The notes under the pieces were generated by a model. The model did no database searches. It was not told the DNA's origin and saw only the letters and a list, made by a program, of their open reading frames with translations. The position numbers were made by a program, and so were the translations under genes. From contig CAVXNH010000111.1 of NCBI GenBank assembly GCA_963762885.1, positions 19,894 through 83,893 on the forward strand: a stretch of DNA of 64,000 nucleotides, in the 5' to 3' direction. This DNA is from JASHVB01 sp963762885 (GTDB lineage: Bacteria; Pseudomonadota; Alphaproteobacteria; Acetobacterales; Acetobacteraceae). Shown here in pieces: positions 9,253 through 18,230 of this stretch (within the stretch, counting starts at the first letter, position 1; every line of letters begins with the position of its first letter).

Positions 9253-10389
9253 TTTGCTCCGCGTCAGCGCATAAGCGTTCGCACACACCTGAAGCCAGAC
9301 CTCCAACGACAGGTCATGCGCATTTTCCGATGGCGCAAGCCGATCGACGTAACCCTTCAACAAGCCGGGCATGGTCTGCTCCACCGTCCCGGGCTCATTG
9401 CCCTCTTCCGCAGGCACAACCCACAGCAGCCTGTTACGGCCGTGGGCATTGAGCGCGGAAAACAGGCCCAAAACCTCCTCCTGCCGGAGCGGGTCGTTGC
9501 GCTTCACCACGAAGATCTTCTCCGCGTTGCCCAGGTCTTCCAACAGCTTGCGTCGCAGAAACTTCAGCCGCTGCGCCTGCTGTTGAACCAGCGTTCCCTG
9601 ATCGACTTCTCCCTCGTAGAGAAACGTGTGGAACACCAGGCCGTATCGCTTGGCACGCAGCACATATTCGCGTCGCGGCCGGTCGCCCAGCCAACATTCC
9701 AGGTCATCGACGTCGCCCAACCCCTCGAACCCGGTCTCGATGCCATGGATCAACTGATTCAGCATGATGTTGGAAAACCGCAGCAGGCTCAACGGCTCGG
9801 CACCGCACCGCCGCTGCACCAATCCGAACTCGCAATTATCGCCCAGGCTTTCGAATTGGAGCAGGAATTGCTCCGCCGGCATGCCGACCAGCGCCTCCAA
9901 TTCGATCGGCGTGATGCCCGCGCCCCCTTCGAGCCGAAGCTCCGACATATCGCCGATCACCCGCAGCAGCCTCACCTGCCGCATCGAGCAGGACAGCGCT
10001 CTTGAATCGTTCGGATGGCCGTGGTCGGTCGGCCGCGCGGCATCGATGTGCTGCAACACGATCCGCACCGGTCCGGGCGCCGCCAGCAATTCAGCCGGAA
10101 TGCGATACGAAAGATTGGAGCGGTTGGTAACGACGGACCGCCCGACCACCTGCCCCCGCATGACCACCGTCAGCCGCTGCGACGGCAGCGCCGGCGGACT
10201 GAGATACGGCGACACGTCCAATTGCAGCGTGTATTCGGTACCTGGCCCAGGGTGGTTCAGCCACACCTCGCTTTCGCTGCCCACCATCCAGCGCTGTCCG
10301 GGCTCTGCCCCGGACCAACCGGCCCCAAGGTAAGTCTCGTCGTCGCCCTCCATACCGAATTGTATGGCTAGCACTTGCTCCACCGCCAC
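9244..10389 (-). CDS. unrecognised family protein, paralogue 2 (GWS domain + CEFG/GAEP domain)
   Basis: A 381-residue paralogue of the protein at 8002, on the opposite strand and tail to tail with it. Domain A carries GAGWSGAEPGQRWMVGSESEVW and DAARPTDHGHPNDSRALS. Domain B carries FESLGDNCEFGLVQRR, GAEPLSLLRF, GLVFHTFLYEGEV, RRKLLEDLGNAEKIFVV and a final WLQVCANAYAL. The candidate nucleophile is Cys186 and a candidate base is the His of FHTF. GTG start at 10389 is supported by AAGGAG upstream with about seven bases of spacing. Product soluble; function unknown. Confidence 0.75.
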   Translation of the reverse strand: MAVEQVLAIQFGMEGDDETYLGAGWSGAEPGQRWMVGSESEVWLNHPGPGTEYTLQLDVSPYLSPPALPSQRLTVVMRGQVVGRSVVTNRSNLSYRIPAELLAAPGPVRIVLQHIDAARPTDHGHPNDSRALSCSMRQVRLLRVIGDMSELRLEGGAGITPIELEALVGMPAEQFLLQFESLGDNCEFGLVQRRCGAEPLSLLRFSNIMLNQLIHGIETGFEGLGDVDDLECWLGDRPRREYVLRAKRYGLVFHTFLYEGEVDQGTLVQQQAQRLKFLRRKLLEDLGNAEKIFVVKRNDPLRQEEVLGLFSALNAHGRNRLLWVVPAEEGNEPGTVEQTMPGLLKGYVDRLAPSENAHDLSLEVWLQVCANAYALTRSKSA

Positions 10390-10532
10390 CGACCAGCTCC
10401 TTCACTCTGCCACCTCGCGCGGGAAACCCCCGCTGGCGGCGATCAACCGCCCAGCCGACAGACAGCTCCGCCCACGGCGCGCACGCCCGGGCTAATTACG
10501 GGACACAGGCTGACGCGTCCATATAAACCTGG

Positions 10533-11378
10533 ATGACAGCGGCGCCGCGTACATGCAAAACGTGCGTCCCCGACGCGACTGTGGCAGCATACCATCTGCA
10601 AGATATCCGGCTGTCAGTGATGCAGAGCGACCTGACGCAAGACCCGGCCACTGCCAAGGCAATGGCGGCCCAGTTTGCTCCGGCTCCGAAGCCGGACGCG
10701 GCGGCGGTGGATCCGCAAGTGCGTGACCTGGCAGGGCAGTTCGAGAGCCTCGGCGGACGCCTGCTGGGCTGCGAATTCGGCATCTTTCAACGCAACTGCG
10801 GTGCCGAGCCGCTGGGATTGCTGCGCTGGGCGGACATGCCGTACGAAGGCCTGTTGGCCACGCTGGAAGCGCGCTTCGCCGGTGTCGGCAGCACGGAGAA
10901 CACCGAGCTGTTCCTGTCGCCGGTCCCCGACGGCCCCGCCGAGTACTGCACCCGCGACCGTCGCGGCTTCATGTTCATGCGAGCCTTCATCACCCAGGAC
11001 GAGGTGCCGTTCGACCGCATGTATGCCTCGGTCTGCCGGCGGCTTCAGTTTCTGTCACGCAAACTCATTGCGGACCTGGAAGAGGGCAAGAAGATCTTCG
11101 TCTTCCGGCTGACCGACCGGCATTTGACCGATACCGAACTGCGGCGGCTGCACGCGGCGATGCGGCGCTACGGCAACAACACGTTGCTGTATGTTCGGCA
11201 CGCCGGCCCGGATCACCCCAACGGCATCGTAGAGCAAATCGGACCCGGCCTGATGGTCGGCGCCATCGACCGGTTCAAGGTGTCTTCCACCGGCGAAGTC
11301 GCTGCGTCTCTGCCCACCGCCTCATGGCTCCGCATCTGCCGGAACGCGTTCGAACTGTGGCGCTCCGCGGTCCCCTAG
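10533..11378 (+). CDS. unrecognised family protein, paralogue 3 (CEFG/GAEP domain only)
   Basis: A 281-residue (or 252-residue, from ATG 10620) member of the same family that lacks the N-terminal GWS domain. Domain B is intact in layout: GCEFGIFQRNCGAEPLGLLRW, RFAGVGSTEN, RRLQFLSRKLIADLEEGKKIFVFR and a final SWLRICRNAFELW. Cys80 is kept, but the position corresponding to FHTF reads FMRAF, so the conserved His is lost. This could be a non-catalytic or regulatory copy. Neither candidate start has a strong ribosome-binding site. It ends just before a dispersed repeat and the dinB stop. Confidence 0.7.
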   Translation: MTAAPRTCKTCVPDATVAAYHLQDIRLSVMQSDLTQDPATAKAMAAQFAPAPKPDAAAVDPQVRDLAGQFESLGGRLLGCEFGIFQRNCGAEPLGLLRWADMPYEGLLATLEARFAGVGSTENTELFLSPVPDGPAEYCTRDRRGFMFMRAFITQDEVPFDRMYASVCRRLQFLSRKLIADLEEGKKIFVFRLTDRHLTDTELRRLHAAMRRYGNNTLLYVRHAGPDHPNGIVEQIGPGLMVGAIDRFKVSSTGEVAASLPTASWLRICRNAFELWRSAVP

Positions 11379-11390
11379 CGCGCTCAAACC

Positions 11391-11419
11391 GTCATTGCGA
11401 GCGAAGCGAAGCAATCCCC
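11391..11419. repeat. single arm of the GTCATTGCGAG dispersed repeat
   Basis: The sequence starts GTCATTGCGAGCGAAGCGAA and ends in a run of C. The same words recur as inverted pairs at 48818-48903 and, diverged, at 17186-17290. Here only one arm is visible. The arm overlaps the dinB stop codon (TGA read from 11394 to 11392) and encodes the last eight residues of DinB. Confidence 0.85.
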
Positions 11420-12540
11420 CCCGCAAGTTCGCTGTCACCCACACGACTCTCCAATACCAGTGCCAGTTGCGTACCACTCTGCGCTCCCGCAGCCTCCAGA
11501 TTCGAAATCGTAACCCCGAGAAGCCGTACAGCCAGCAGCGGAGGAAAATGCGGTCGGAACAACTCCAGACCGATGTCTTCCAGCGCCGCCTGCGATCCAA
11601 TCGGCTCGGCACAGGATCGGCTCCGGGTGATCTGGCGGAAGTCGGCATATTTGATTTTCACCGTCACCGTGCGCCCGAAATGGCCGCTACGCGCATAGGC
11701 AGCCCAGACCTTGGCGAAGACCGGCGCCAGCGCCGGCACCACTTCCTCCCAACGTGTCAAATCAACCGCGAACGTTGTCTCGGCGCCGATCGATTTGGGC
11801 GTCCGATCGGGGTTCACCGGCCTGTCATCCTCGCCGCGCGCAATGCCGTGATAGAAGTCCCCGGCCTTGCCGAAATGCGCGGTCAGAAACGCCCGCGACC
11901 GCTGGCGCAGATCGAGACCGGTATAAATGCCAAGCGCATTCATCCTGGCCGCAGTCACCGGACCGACGCCATGGAATTTGCCGACCGGCAAAGTCTCGAC
12001 AAACGCCGGTCCCAGCTTCGGCGTGATCACGAAAAGCCCGTCCGGCTTGCCATGATCCGACGCCAGCTTGGCCAGGAACTTGTTATACGACACGCCAGCC
12101 GACGCGGTCAGCTCTGTCTCGGCGCGAATCACCGCCTTGATCTCACGCGCAATCGCAGTCGCCGAGCCGCGGTCCAGCAGCGGCGTCGTGACATCCAGAT
12201 ACGCCTCGTCGAGCGACAAGGGCTGGATGATCGGCGTGTAGCGGGCGAAGATTCCCTGAATTTGTTGCGAAACGGCCCGATAGGCGTCGAAGCGCGGACG
12301 CACGAACACCAGCTCCGGGCATTTCCGCCGCGCTGTGACCGACGGCATGGCGGAGTGCACCCCGAACCGCCGGGCCTCGTAGCTCGCCGCGGCCACGACG
12401 CCACGTTCCCGGCTGCCGCCGACCGCTACCGGCCGGCCGCGCAGGCTCGGATCGTCGCGTTGCTCCACCGACGCGTAGAACGCATCCATGTCGATATGAA
12501 TGATGCGCCGCAGAGCATTTGTCTCGCCGGACAACTCCAT
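11392..12540 (-). CDS. dinB: DNA polymerase IV
   Basis: Y-family translesion polymerase. The palm motif IIHIDMDAFYASVEQ is at the N terminus, the second catalytic motif is SLDEAYLDVT, and the finger/thumb signature is SAGVSYNKFLAKLASD. A helix-hairpin-helix region (GVGPVTAARMNALGI) and the little-finger domain follow. ATG 12540 gives 382 residues and places the palm motif where the family has it; an open frame extends to 12627 but adds residues unlike the family. The final residues GIASLRSQ and the stop codon are encoded by a dispersed repeat arm. Divergent from the liv operon that starts at 12676. Confidence 0.93.
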   Translation of the reverse strand: MELSGETNALRRIIHIDMDAFYASVEQRDDPSLRGRPVAVGGSRERGVVAAASYEARRFGVHSAMPSVTARRKCPELVFVRPRFDAYRAVSQQIQGIFARYTPIIQPLSLDEAYLDVTTPLLDRGSATAIAREIKAVIRAETELTASAGVSYNKFLAKLASDHGKPDGLFVITPKLGPAFVETLPVGKFHGVGPVTAARMNALGIYTGLDLRQRSRAFLTAHFGKAGDFYHGIARGEDDRPVNPDRTPKSIGAETTFAVDLTRWEEVVPALAPVFAKVWAAYARSGHFGRTVTVKIKYADFRQITRSRSCAEPIGSQAALEDIGLELFRPHFPPLLAVRLLGVTISNLEAAGAQSGTQLALVLESRVGDSELAGGIASLRSQ

Positions 12541-12675
12541 GCGACTCGCACGGTAGCACGCTACGGAGCGATTGAGAACGAACCGGGATCGCCCCGCACG
12601 CATGGGGCCGCAAAGTCGGAATTGCACTCACGCCTCACTCCGATATGATGCCGCGATACGGGGAGACCAAACACA

Positions 12676-13878
12676 ATGCGCGTCTGGCAAGCGATCATCG
12701 CTCTTTTTACCATGGCTTTTCTGGCCGTGCCGGCTTTGGCCGATAGCACGCAAGGCATCACGGCCACGACGATCACGATCGGCAATCAGGGACCGTTCTC
12801 GGGCTCGGCTTCGGTGTTCACGCCGCTGAACTACGGGCCCGAGGCGTATCTTCGCTATATCAACGACCAGGGCGGCGTGAACGGACGCAAGTTCGTCACC
12901 GTGTTTGCCGACAATTCCTGCAACGAGGCAAAGGGTATCGCGGCGGCGAAGAAGCTGATCTACGAAGACAAGGTCTTCATGATCATGGGCAATCCGTGCA
13001 GCGGCGTGGCAATGGCAATCAAGCCCATGCTGGTGCAGGAGGGTGTGCCCTGGATGGGCGCCTCCGCCAATCCAAAGATCAGCAGCCCCGCGTCTCCCGG
13101 CATTTTCCACGCGGTCTTTCCCGGCAGCGATTCCGGCCGTGCCATGGCGACCTTTGCATTGACCAAGCCGGGCACGACGAAGGTCGCGCTCGCCATGCAC
13201 AGCGACGACTGGGCGCATGGCTATTGCGATCCGGCCGCAGCCTACGTGAAAGACCACGGCGGCGAGATCGTTGCCACGACGACGCTGGAGCATGGTGCCA
13301 CGGACGCTACCGCCCAGGCATTGCAGATCAAGGCGTCCGGCGCTCAGGCGGTGATGGGCTGCCTGTATCAGCCCGAACTCGTCGTGCTGTTGCGCGACCT
13401 GCAGAAGTACCAGGTGGACACCGTCGTGATGGGCGCGCTTGGCGCCGACTTCGATCAGGTGGTGGCGGCGTTTCCCAGCCACGACTGGCTGAAGGGGCAC
13501 TTCTTCCAACCATACCAATTCAAGGCCAGGATCGGTACCGGGCCGCTGAAGAAGTTTCACGATATCTTTGTGAAATACCTCACCAAGGATGAGCTTCCTA
13601 AGACCGGCGAACCAACCAACTTCTATTACTATGGCGTCCCAGTTGCCATCGTCACGGTGGAAGCCTTCAAGCGCGCCGGCCCGAACCCGACCCGCGAAAG
13701 CTGGGAAAAGGCCGTCGAGTTGCTGAAGGATTTCGACACGGACGTGCTTGCCGACACCGAGACGTTCGGTCCGGACGATCATGTCGGCGTCCACAAGATG
13801 TACGCCGTCGGATTGGACGCGCAGGGTCAGGAGACGGTCTACAAGACATGGGGTGTCCCATTGCCGAATTCCGACTAA
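12676..13878 (+). CDS. liv-type ABC transporter substrate-binding protein (system 1)
   Basis: Periplasmic binding protein of the Peripla_BP_6/LivK class, 400 residues. Signal peptide: MRVWQAIIALFTMAFLAVPALA, cleaved near residue 22. The mature start TITIGNQGPFSGSASVFTP and the INDQGGVNGRKF stretch are typical of binding proteins for branched-chain amino acids, amides, urea or aromatic acids. Start at ATG 12676 follows GGGAGA at 12661. It is the first gene of an operon: permease ATG begins two bases after its stop. The ligand cannot be read from the sequence. Confidence 0.9.
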   Translation: MRVWQAIIALFTMAFLAVPALADSTQGITATTITIGNQGPFSGSASVFTPLNYGPEAYLRYINDQGGVNGRKFVTVFADNSCNEAKGIAAAKKLIYEDKVFMIMGNPCSGVAMAIKPMLVQEGVPWMGASANPKISSPASPGIFHAVFPGSDSGRAMATFALTKPGTTKVALAMHSDDWAHGYCDPAAAYVKDHGGEIVATTTLEHGATDATAQALQIKASGAQAVMGCLYQPELVVLLRDLQKYQVDTVVMGALGADFDQVVAAFPSHDWLKGHFFQPYQFKARIGTGPLKKFHDIFVKYLTKDELPKTGEPTNFYYYGVPVAIVTVEAFKRAGPNPTRESWEKAVELLKDFDTDVLADTETFGPDDHVGVHKMYAVGLDAQGQETVYKTWGVPLPNSD

Positions 13879-13879
13879 C

Positions 13880-14758
13880 ATGCTGTCCCTGCTGCCGCAG
13901 CTTGTCGTCAGCGGCTTCTCTACCGGAATGCTCTACGCCCTCATCGCACTGTCGATGACCGTGGTGTACCGCGCGACCACCGTTGTGAACTTCGGTCACG
14001 GCGACATGGTCGCCGCCGGCGCCTACGCGGTGTTCGTGTTCGGCATGGGCTTCGGGTTACCGTTCCTGGTGGCGATGGCGCTGGCGATCGCATTGCTGTT
14101 CCTCGCCGGCTTCGCCGTGCAGCGGTGGCTGATGCAGCCAATCATCGCCGGCCCGCATTTGTCGCTGGCGATGATGGCGCTTGCCGTCGGCTATGCGCTG
14201 CGCGGCACGCTGCGACTTGAATGGGGCAACGAAACGATCAACCTCACGCGCCCCTATCCACAGGACGTTTACATGTTGGGCAACGTCGTCCTCACGACAG
14301 ACGACGTCGTGATCTGCGGCTTTGTACTGCTCTTGCTCGTTGCCCTGTTCGTCCTGCTGCAAGTGACACAGCTTGGCAAGGTGATTCAGGCGACGTTCCA
14401 AAGCCAGCGAGGCGCAGCCCTGGTCGGAATCAACGTGCCGGCCTTTCACGCGATCATGTGGGGAGGCGGTGCCGCACTCGGTGCGATCGGCGGCGTGCTG
14501 CTGGCAATGATCACGCCGCTAACGCCCGATCTTGGACAATGGACCCTGGTACAGGGTTTCGCCGCCATGACTCTCGGCGGCTTCGGCTCGCTGGGAGGCG
14601 CCGTAATCGGCGGCATCCTGCTCGGCATCACCGAGAAGCTGCTGGGCTTCTACGTCAACACGATGTTCATCGAAATCACCGGCTACCTAGTGCCAATCCT
14701 CGTCCTGTTGCTGCGCCCGCAGGGCCTTTTCGGCCGACGCGCGATCGTGCGCGTTTGA
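13880..14758 (+). CDS. livH: liv-type ABC transporter permease, LivH family (system 1)
   Basis: Inner-membrane permease of 292 residues with about eight hydrophobic segments. It begins MLSLLPQLVVSGFSTGMLYALIALSMTVVYR and carries the family features VNFGHGDMVAAGAYA near residue 40 and GFAAMTLGGFGSLGGAVIGGILLG toward the C terminus. ATG 13880 starts two bases after the binding-protein stop; longer upstream readings lie inside that gene. The stop overlaps the start of the next permease (ATGA). Confidence 0.9.
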   Translation: MLSLLPQLVVSGFSTGMLYALIALSMTVVYRATTVVNFGHGDMVAAGAYAVFVFGMGFGLPFLVAMALAIALLFLAGFAVQRWLMQPIIAGPHLSLAMMALAVGYALRGTLRLEWGNETINLTRPYPQDVYMLGNVVLTTDDVVICGFVLLLLVALFVLLQVTQLGKVIQATFQSQRGAALVGINVPAFHAIMWGGGAALGAIGGVLLAMITPLTPDLGQWTLVQGFAAMTLGGFGSLGGAVIGGILLGITEKLLGFYVNTMFIEITGYLVPILVLLLRPQGLFGRRAIVRV

Positions 14759-15716
14759 TGGCCAAGGGCACGGGATTGCGCCGTCTGTTCTGGCTGATCC
14801 CGCTTGCCCTGTTGCCGGTACCGCTCTTGCTCAATCCATACCAGCAATACGTACTAAATACGGCGCTGGTCTATGTGCCGGTTGGCATCGGCTTCAACCT
14901 GGTGGTCGGCAACCTCGGGTTGCTGGCATTTTCCAACGTCGCCTATTTCGGCCTGGGTGCTTACACCAGCGGTATCCTGATGGCGTCTCTTCGAAATCCC
15001 CTGGTGGCTCACCATCATCCCCGCGGCCATCGTCGGCGGCATCGCGGGTTCCGCCGCCAGCTTTCCCGCACTGCGCGGTGTGCGCCTGTTCTATCTCGCC
15101 ATCATGACGCTTGCGTTCGGCGAACTGATGCGCTGGACCTACATCAGGTGGGAATCGCTGACCGGCGGTTCAATGGGCATGGCGGTACCATCAGCCAGCC
15201 TGTTCGGCTGGGAACTCGATAGCGACCGCCGCAGATTCTATGTCTTCCTCGCCCTCGTCGTGTTGATCGTCGCCATCACCGACAAGCTGCTGCGCTCCCG
15301 CTTCGGCCGCGCCTTCCTGGCAATCAAGGACAACGAAATCGCCGCGGCGGCAATGGGAATTCCGACCGACCGCTACATCGTGCTCGCCTTCGCGTGGGGC
15401 GGCGCGGTGGTCGGCATCGGAGGTTCGATGTTCGCAATTTCCGTCGGTCATCTTTCGCCCGTATCGTTCGACCTGACCGAGCTCATCCTGCAATTCGCCA
15501 TCATCATGGTCGGCGGTCTTGGCAGCCTCGCCGGTTCGATCATCGGCGCCGCCGTCATCACCGCCGCCCCGCAAGCATTCATCAGCTTCCCCCGGATTCG
15601 AGGAACTCGTCTTCGGCCTGCTGATCATTCTCGTCATCCTGTTCCTCCCCCGCGGCCTGGCCAGCCTGTTAGCCCGCCTGCATCCCGCCTTCATCGAGCG
15701 CTACTATCGTGACTGA
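14758..15716 (+). pseudogene. livM: liv-type permease, LivM family, two frameshifts (system 1)
   Basis: Second permease of system 1. Frame 1 from ATG 14758 encodes NTALVYVPVGIGFNLVVGNLGLLAF and FGLGAYTSGIL, then loses homology at about 14983-14990. Frame 2 continues with LFEIPWWLTIIPAAIVGG, FYLAIMTLAFGELMRW and MGIPTDRYIVLAFAWGG up to about 15590, where TTCCCCCGG has one C too many. Removing it restores FPGFEELVFGLLIILVILFLPRGL to the stop at 15714-15716. All expected LivM segments are present, so the gene is complete apart from the two indels. The stop overlaps the GTG of livG. Confidence 0.85.
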
Positions 15717-16476
15717 CCCGCCTTTGCTCGAACTCCGCGACGTCACGGTGCGGTTCGGCGGACTGATTGCCGTCAATGCCGTATCGTTCCGCGTAGAAAA
15801 GGGTGAGATCTGCGCCCTGATCGGCCCGAACGGCGCCGGCAAGACCTCGCTGTTCAATGCCGTGTCCGGCAACGTCGTCGCCAATTCCGGCAACATCCTG
15901 TTCCGTGGCGAGGAAATCCGCACGCTCACGCCACACGAAATCTCCGCGCGCGGCGCCCGGCGAACCTTTCAGAATGGCGGCCTGTTCACTGATCTGACGG
16001 CGCTGGAAAACGTCCTCGTCGGCCTGCACGCACAAATCGGCAGCCACTTCTTCGGCCTGCTGTTCGGCCGCCACTCCGCCGCAGCCGAAGCCGCCGCAAC
16101 CAAACGCGCTCGAGAATTGCTCGAACTGATGGGCGTCGGCGCCGTCGCCGATCAGAAGGCCGGTGCATTGTCGGGCGGCCAGCAACGCATCGTCGAAATC
16201 GTGCGAGCCCTGGCCACCAATCCGCCACTGTTGTTGTTGGACGAACCGGCAGTCGGACTGTCGCCGCCGGCACGCCAGCGGCTTGCCGTCGTCATCCGCT
16301 CCCTGGCAGGCGAACGCGGCGTCGGCATTCTGTTGATCGAACACGCCATCGAGTTGGTAATGAGCGTCGCCGATCGGGTGATCGTGTTGAACGAAGGCCG
16401 CAAGGTAGCCGATGCACCGCCAGCGCAGGTGCGTGCCGATCGCGCGGTGCTGGAGGCCTATCTCGGCCATGCCTGA
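15709..16476 (+). CDS. livG: liv-type ABC transporter ATPase, LivG family (system 1)
   Basis: Cytoplasmic ATPase of 255 residues. Walker A is GPNGAGKTS (about 44-52), the Q-loop region is RTFQNGGLF, the signature is ALSGGQQRIVEIVRAL, Walker B is LLLLDEPAVGL and the H-loop is LLIEHAIEL. It ends with DRAVLEAYLGHA, typical of LivG. GTG start at 15709 overlaps the livM stop, and its stop overlaps the livF start (ATGCCTGA), so translation is probably coupled. Confidence 0.92.
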   Translation: MTDPPLLELRDVTVRFGGLIAVNAVSFRVEKGEICALIGPNGAGKTSLFNAVSGNVVANSGNILFRGEEIRTLTPHEISARGARRTFQNGGLFTDLTALENVLVGLHAQIGSHFFGLLFGRHSAAAEAAATKRARELLELMGVGAVADQKAGALSGGQQRIVEIVRALATNPPLLLLDEPAVGLSPPARQRLAVVIRSLAGERGVGILLIEHAIELVMSVADRVIVLNEGRKVADAPPAQVRADRAVLEAYLGHA

Positions 16477-17180
16477 TCCCTTGCTGATCGCGCGCGGCGT
16501 CGAGGCCGGCTATCGCAACCGGCAGATTCTGTTCGGCGTCGATCTGGATGTGGTTGCCGGTGAAACGGTCGTGCTGCTGGGTGCCAACGGCAGTGGCAAA
16601 TCGACGCTGCTGAATGCGATCAGCGGCTTCGTGCGACCGCGCCGCGGTTCGATCCAGAATCGGTCCGGCAGAGTTGGCCGGGTTGCCACCGCATCGTGTT
16701 TTCCGTCACGGCGTCGTCCAGGTATCGCAGGCGCGTGACCTGTTTCCCGAGATGTCGGTTGAGGAAAACCTGCGCCTCGGCGCCTGGGCGCGCCGCAGCG
16801 TCGGCGCGCGCATGATCGATCGTGTCTACGAATCCTTCCCACGTCTTGCGGAACGGCGCGCCCAACCCGTCGGCCTGATGTCCGGCGGCGAGCAACAGAT
16901 GGTGGCTATTGGCAGGGCGCTGATGAGCGAGCCGAAGTTGCTGTTGTTGGATGAACCGTCAGGTGGTCTCGCGCCGGCTTTTGTCAGCGAGATCGCGGCC
17001 ATCGTCGCGGCACTGAAACAGCAAGGCGTCACCATGGTGATGGTCGAACAGAACATCCGGCTCGCATTGTCGGTCGCCGATCGGATCCTGGTGTTGCGCG
17101 ACGGATTGGTGGCAGAACACCACGACGTGCGCGACAGCACCACCGACGAAGAGCAGATCGTGCGGGAGATCTATTTGTAA
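16469..17180 (+). pseudogene. livF: liv-type ABC transporter ATPase, LivF family, frameshifted (system 1)
   Basis: The first part, from ATG 16469, has Walker A LLGANGSGKSTLLNAISGF and reads to GSIQ at about 16655. There the frame must shift by one: dropping an A in CAGAATCGG gives QIGPAELAGLPPHRVFRHG, and the rest is a normal LivF with LFPEMSVEENLRLGAW, signature LMSGGEQQMVAIGRAL, Walker B LLLLDEPSGGL and H-loop VMVEQNIR. As written, the encoded protein would lack signature and Walker B. Last gene of system 1. Confidence 0.85.
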
Positions 17181-17185
17181 TCCCA

Positions 17186-17290
17186 TGTCATTGCGAGGAA
17201 GGCAGCGACGAAGCAATCTCCCGCCTGATCAACCGCAGCCGGCTCCCCAGGACAACGATCGCCACGTCAATTCTGCTCCTCGCAATGACA
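17186..17290. repeat. palindromic GTCATTGCGAG element between livF and the dioxygenase
   Basis: The left arm starts TGTCATTGCGAGGA at 17186 and the right arm ends TCCTCGCAATGACA at 17290; the middle is unpaired over most of its length. It belongs to the same family as 11391-11419 and 48818-48903. Placed directly after livF, it could fold in the transcript end. Confidence 0.75.
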
Positions 17291-17360
17291 GGTTATCTTT
17301 CCACCCAGACCAAAAATACTCTACGCTGCCACGCGCAATTGACGGAAAGGACACGCGGTC

Positions 17361-18228
17361 ATGCAGTTCAAACCGCTCCATGGCACATTCGGCGCAGAGG
17401 TGATCGGTGCGCCAGCGGATCTTCAGATGGATGCGGCAGCGTTCCAGGAAATCGAGCAAGCATGGTTCCGCCATTCGATCCTGCTGTTCCGCGGCCTGCG
17501 CATGACGCCGGAGCAGCACATCGCCTTCACCCGTCGCCTCGGCCCGATGCACATTCATGGAGCCGCTCCATATGAACCTGCCCGGCCATCCGGAGGTTTT
17601 TGTCGTCTCCAACGCCTTGCAGGACGGCAAGCCGATCGGTTTGAAGCGCGCCGGCGAGGGCTACCACACCGACGGCGAAGACAAGATCATTCCGAATGCC
17701 GGCTCCTTTCTCTACGCGATCGAGATCCCGCCGGAAGAAGGCGATACGATCTTCGTTGACATGTATGCCGTGCTCGACGCGCTGCCCGAAGCGACACGTC
17801 GCAAGCTGGAGGGCAAGCGCGCTCGCTTCAGCCGCATCGATCTGCACCACGTGCACTACCCGCTGCTGCCCGCCTTGACCGACGAACAAAAACTGGCGCG
17901 CCCGGATGTCTATCATCCGCTGTTGCGGCGGCATCCGCGCAGCGGACGCACCTCGTTATATATCGGCCGCTGGGCTTGCGACATCGAAGGGATGCCCACC
18001 GAAGAAGGCCGTGCCCTGGTCTCCGAATTGCAGGCCTTCGCGCAGCAGCCGCGCTTCGCCTATCGCCATAAATGGCAAGTTGGCGATGCGGTTCTTTGGG
18101 ATAACCGCTGCACGCAGCATCGCGCGACCGGCTTCAACGATGAGATCCACGTGCGCACGATGTACCGCACAACGCTGGAAGGCGACACGCCGATCATGGC
18201 GACCGCACGCCCGCAACAGGCCGCCTGA
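17361..18228 (+). pseudogene. TauD/TfdA-family Fe(II)/2-oxoglutarate dioxygenase, frameshifted
   Basis: Iron and 2-oxoglutarate dependent oxygenase of about 288 residues. The N-terminal part MQFKPLHGTFGAEVIG and WFRHSILLFRGLRMTPEQHIAFTRRLGPMHI is in frame 3. One extra base near 17556 shifts the frame, which then reads MEPLHMNLPGHPEVFVVSN and onward. The iron ligands are H and D of YHTDGEDK and the distal H of TQHRATGF; an Arg follows as 2-oxoglutarate anchor (VRTMYRTTL). The start follows GGAAAGGA. Located just upstream of a polyamine-type importer, so it may oxidise the imported compound; that is inference. Confidence 0.85.
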
Positions 18229-18230
18229 TC

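Noticed and set aside
12628..13881. 417-codon minus-strand frame opposite the first binding protein
   Set aside because: Shadow of an unambiguous liv binding-protein gene.
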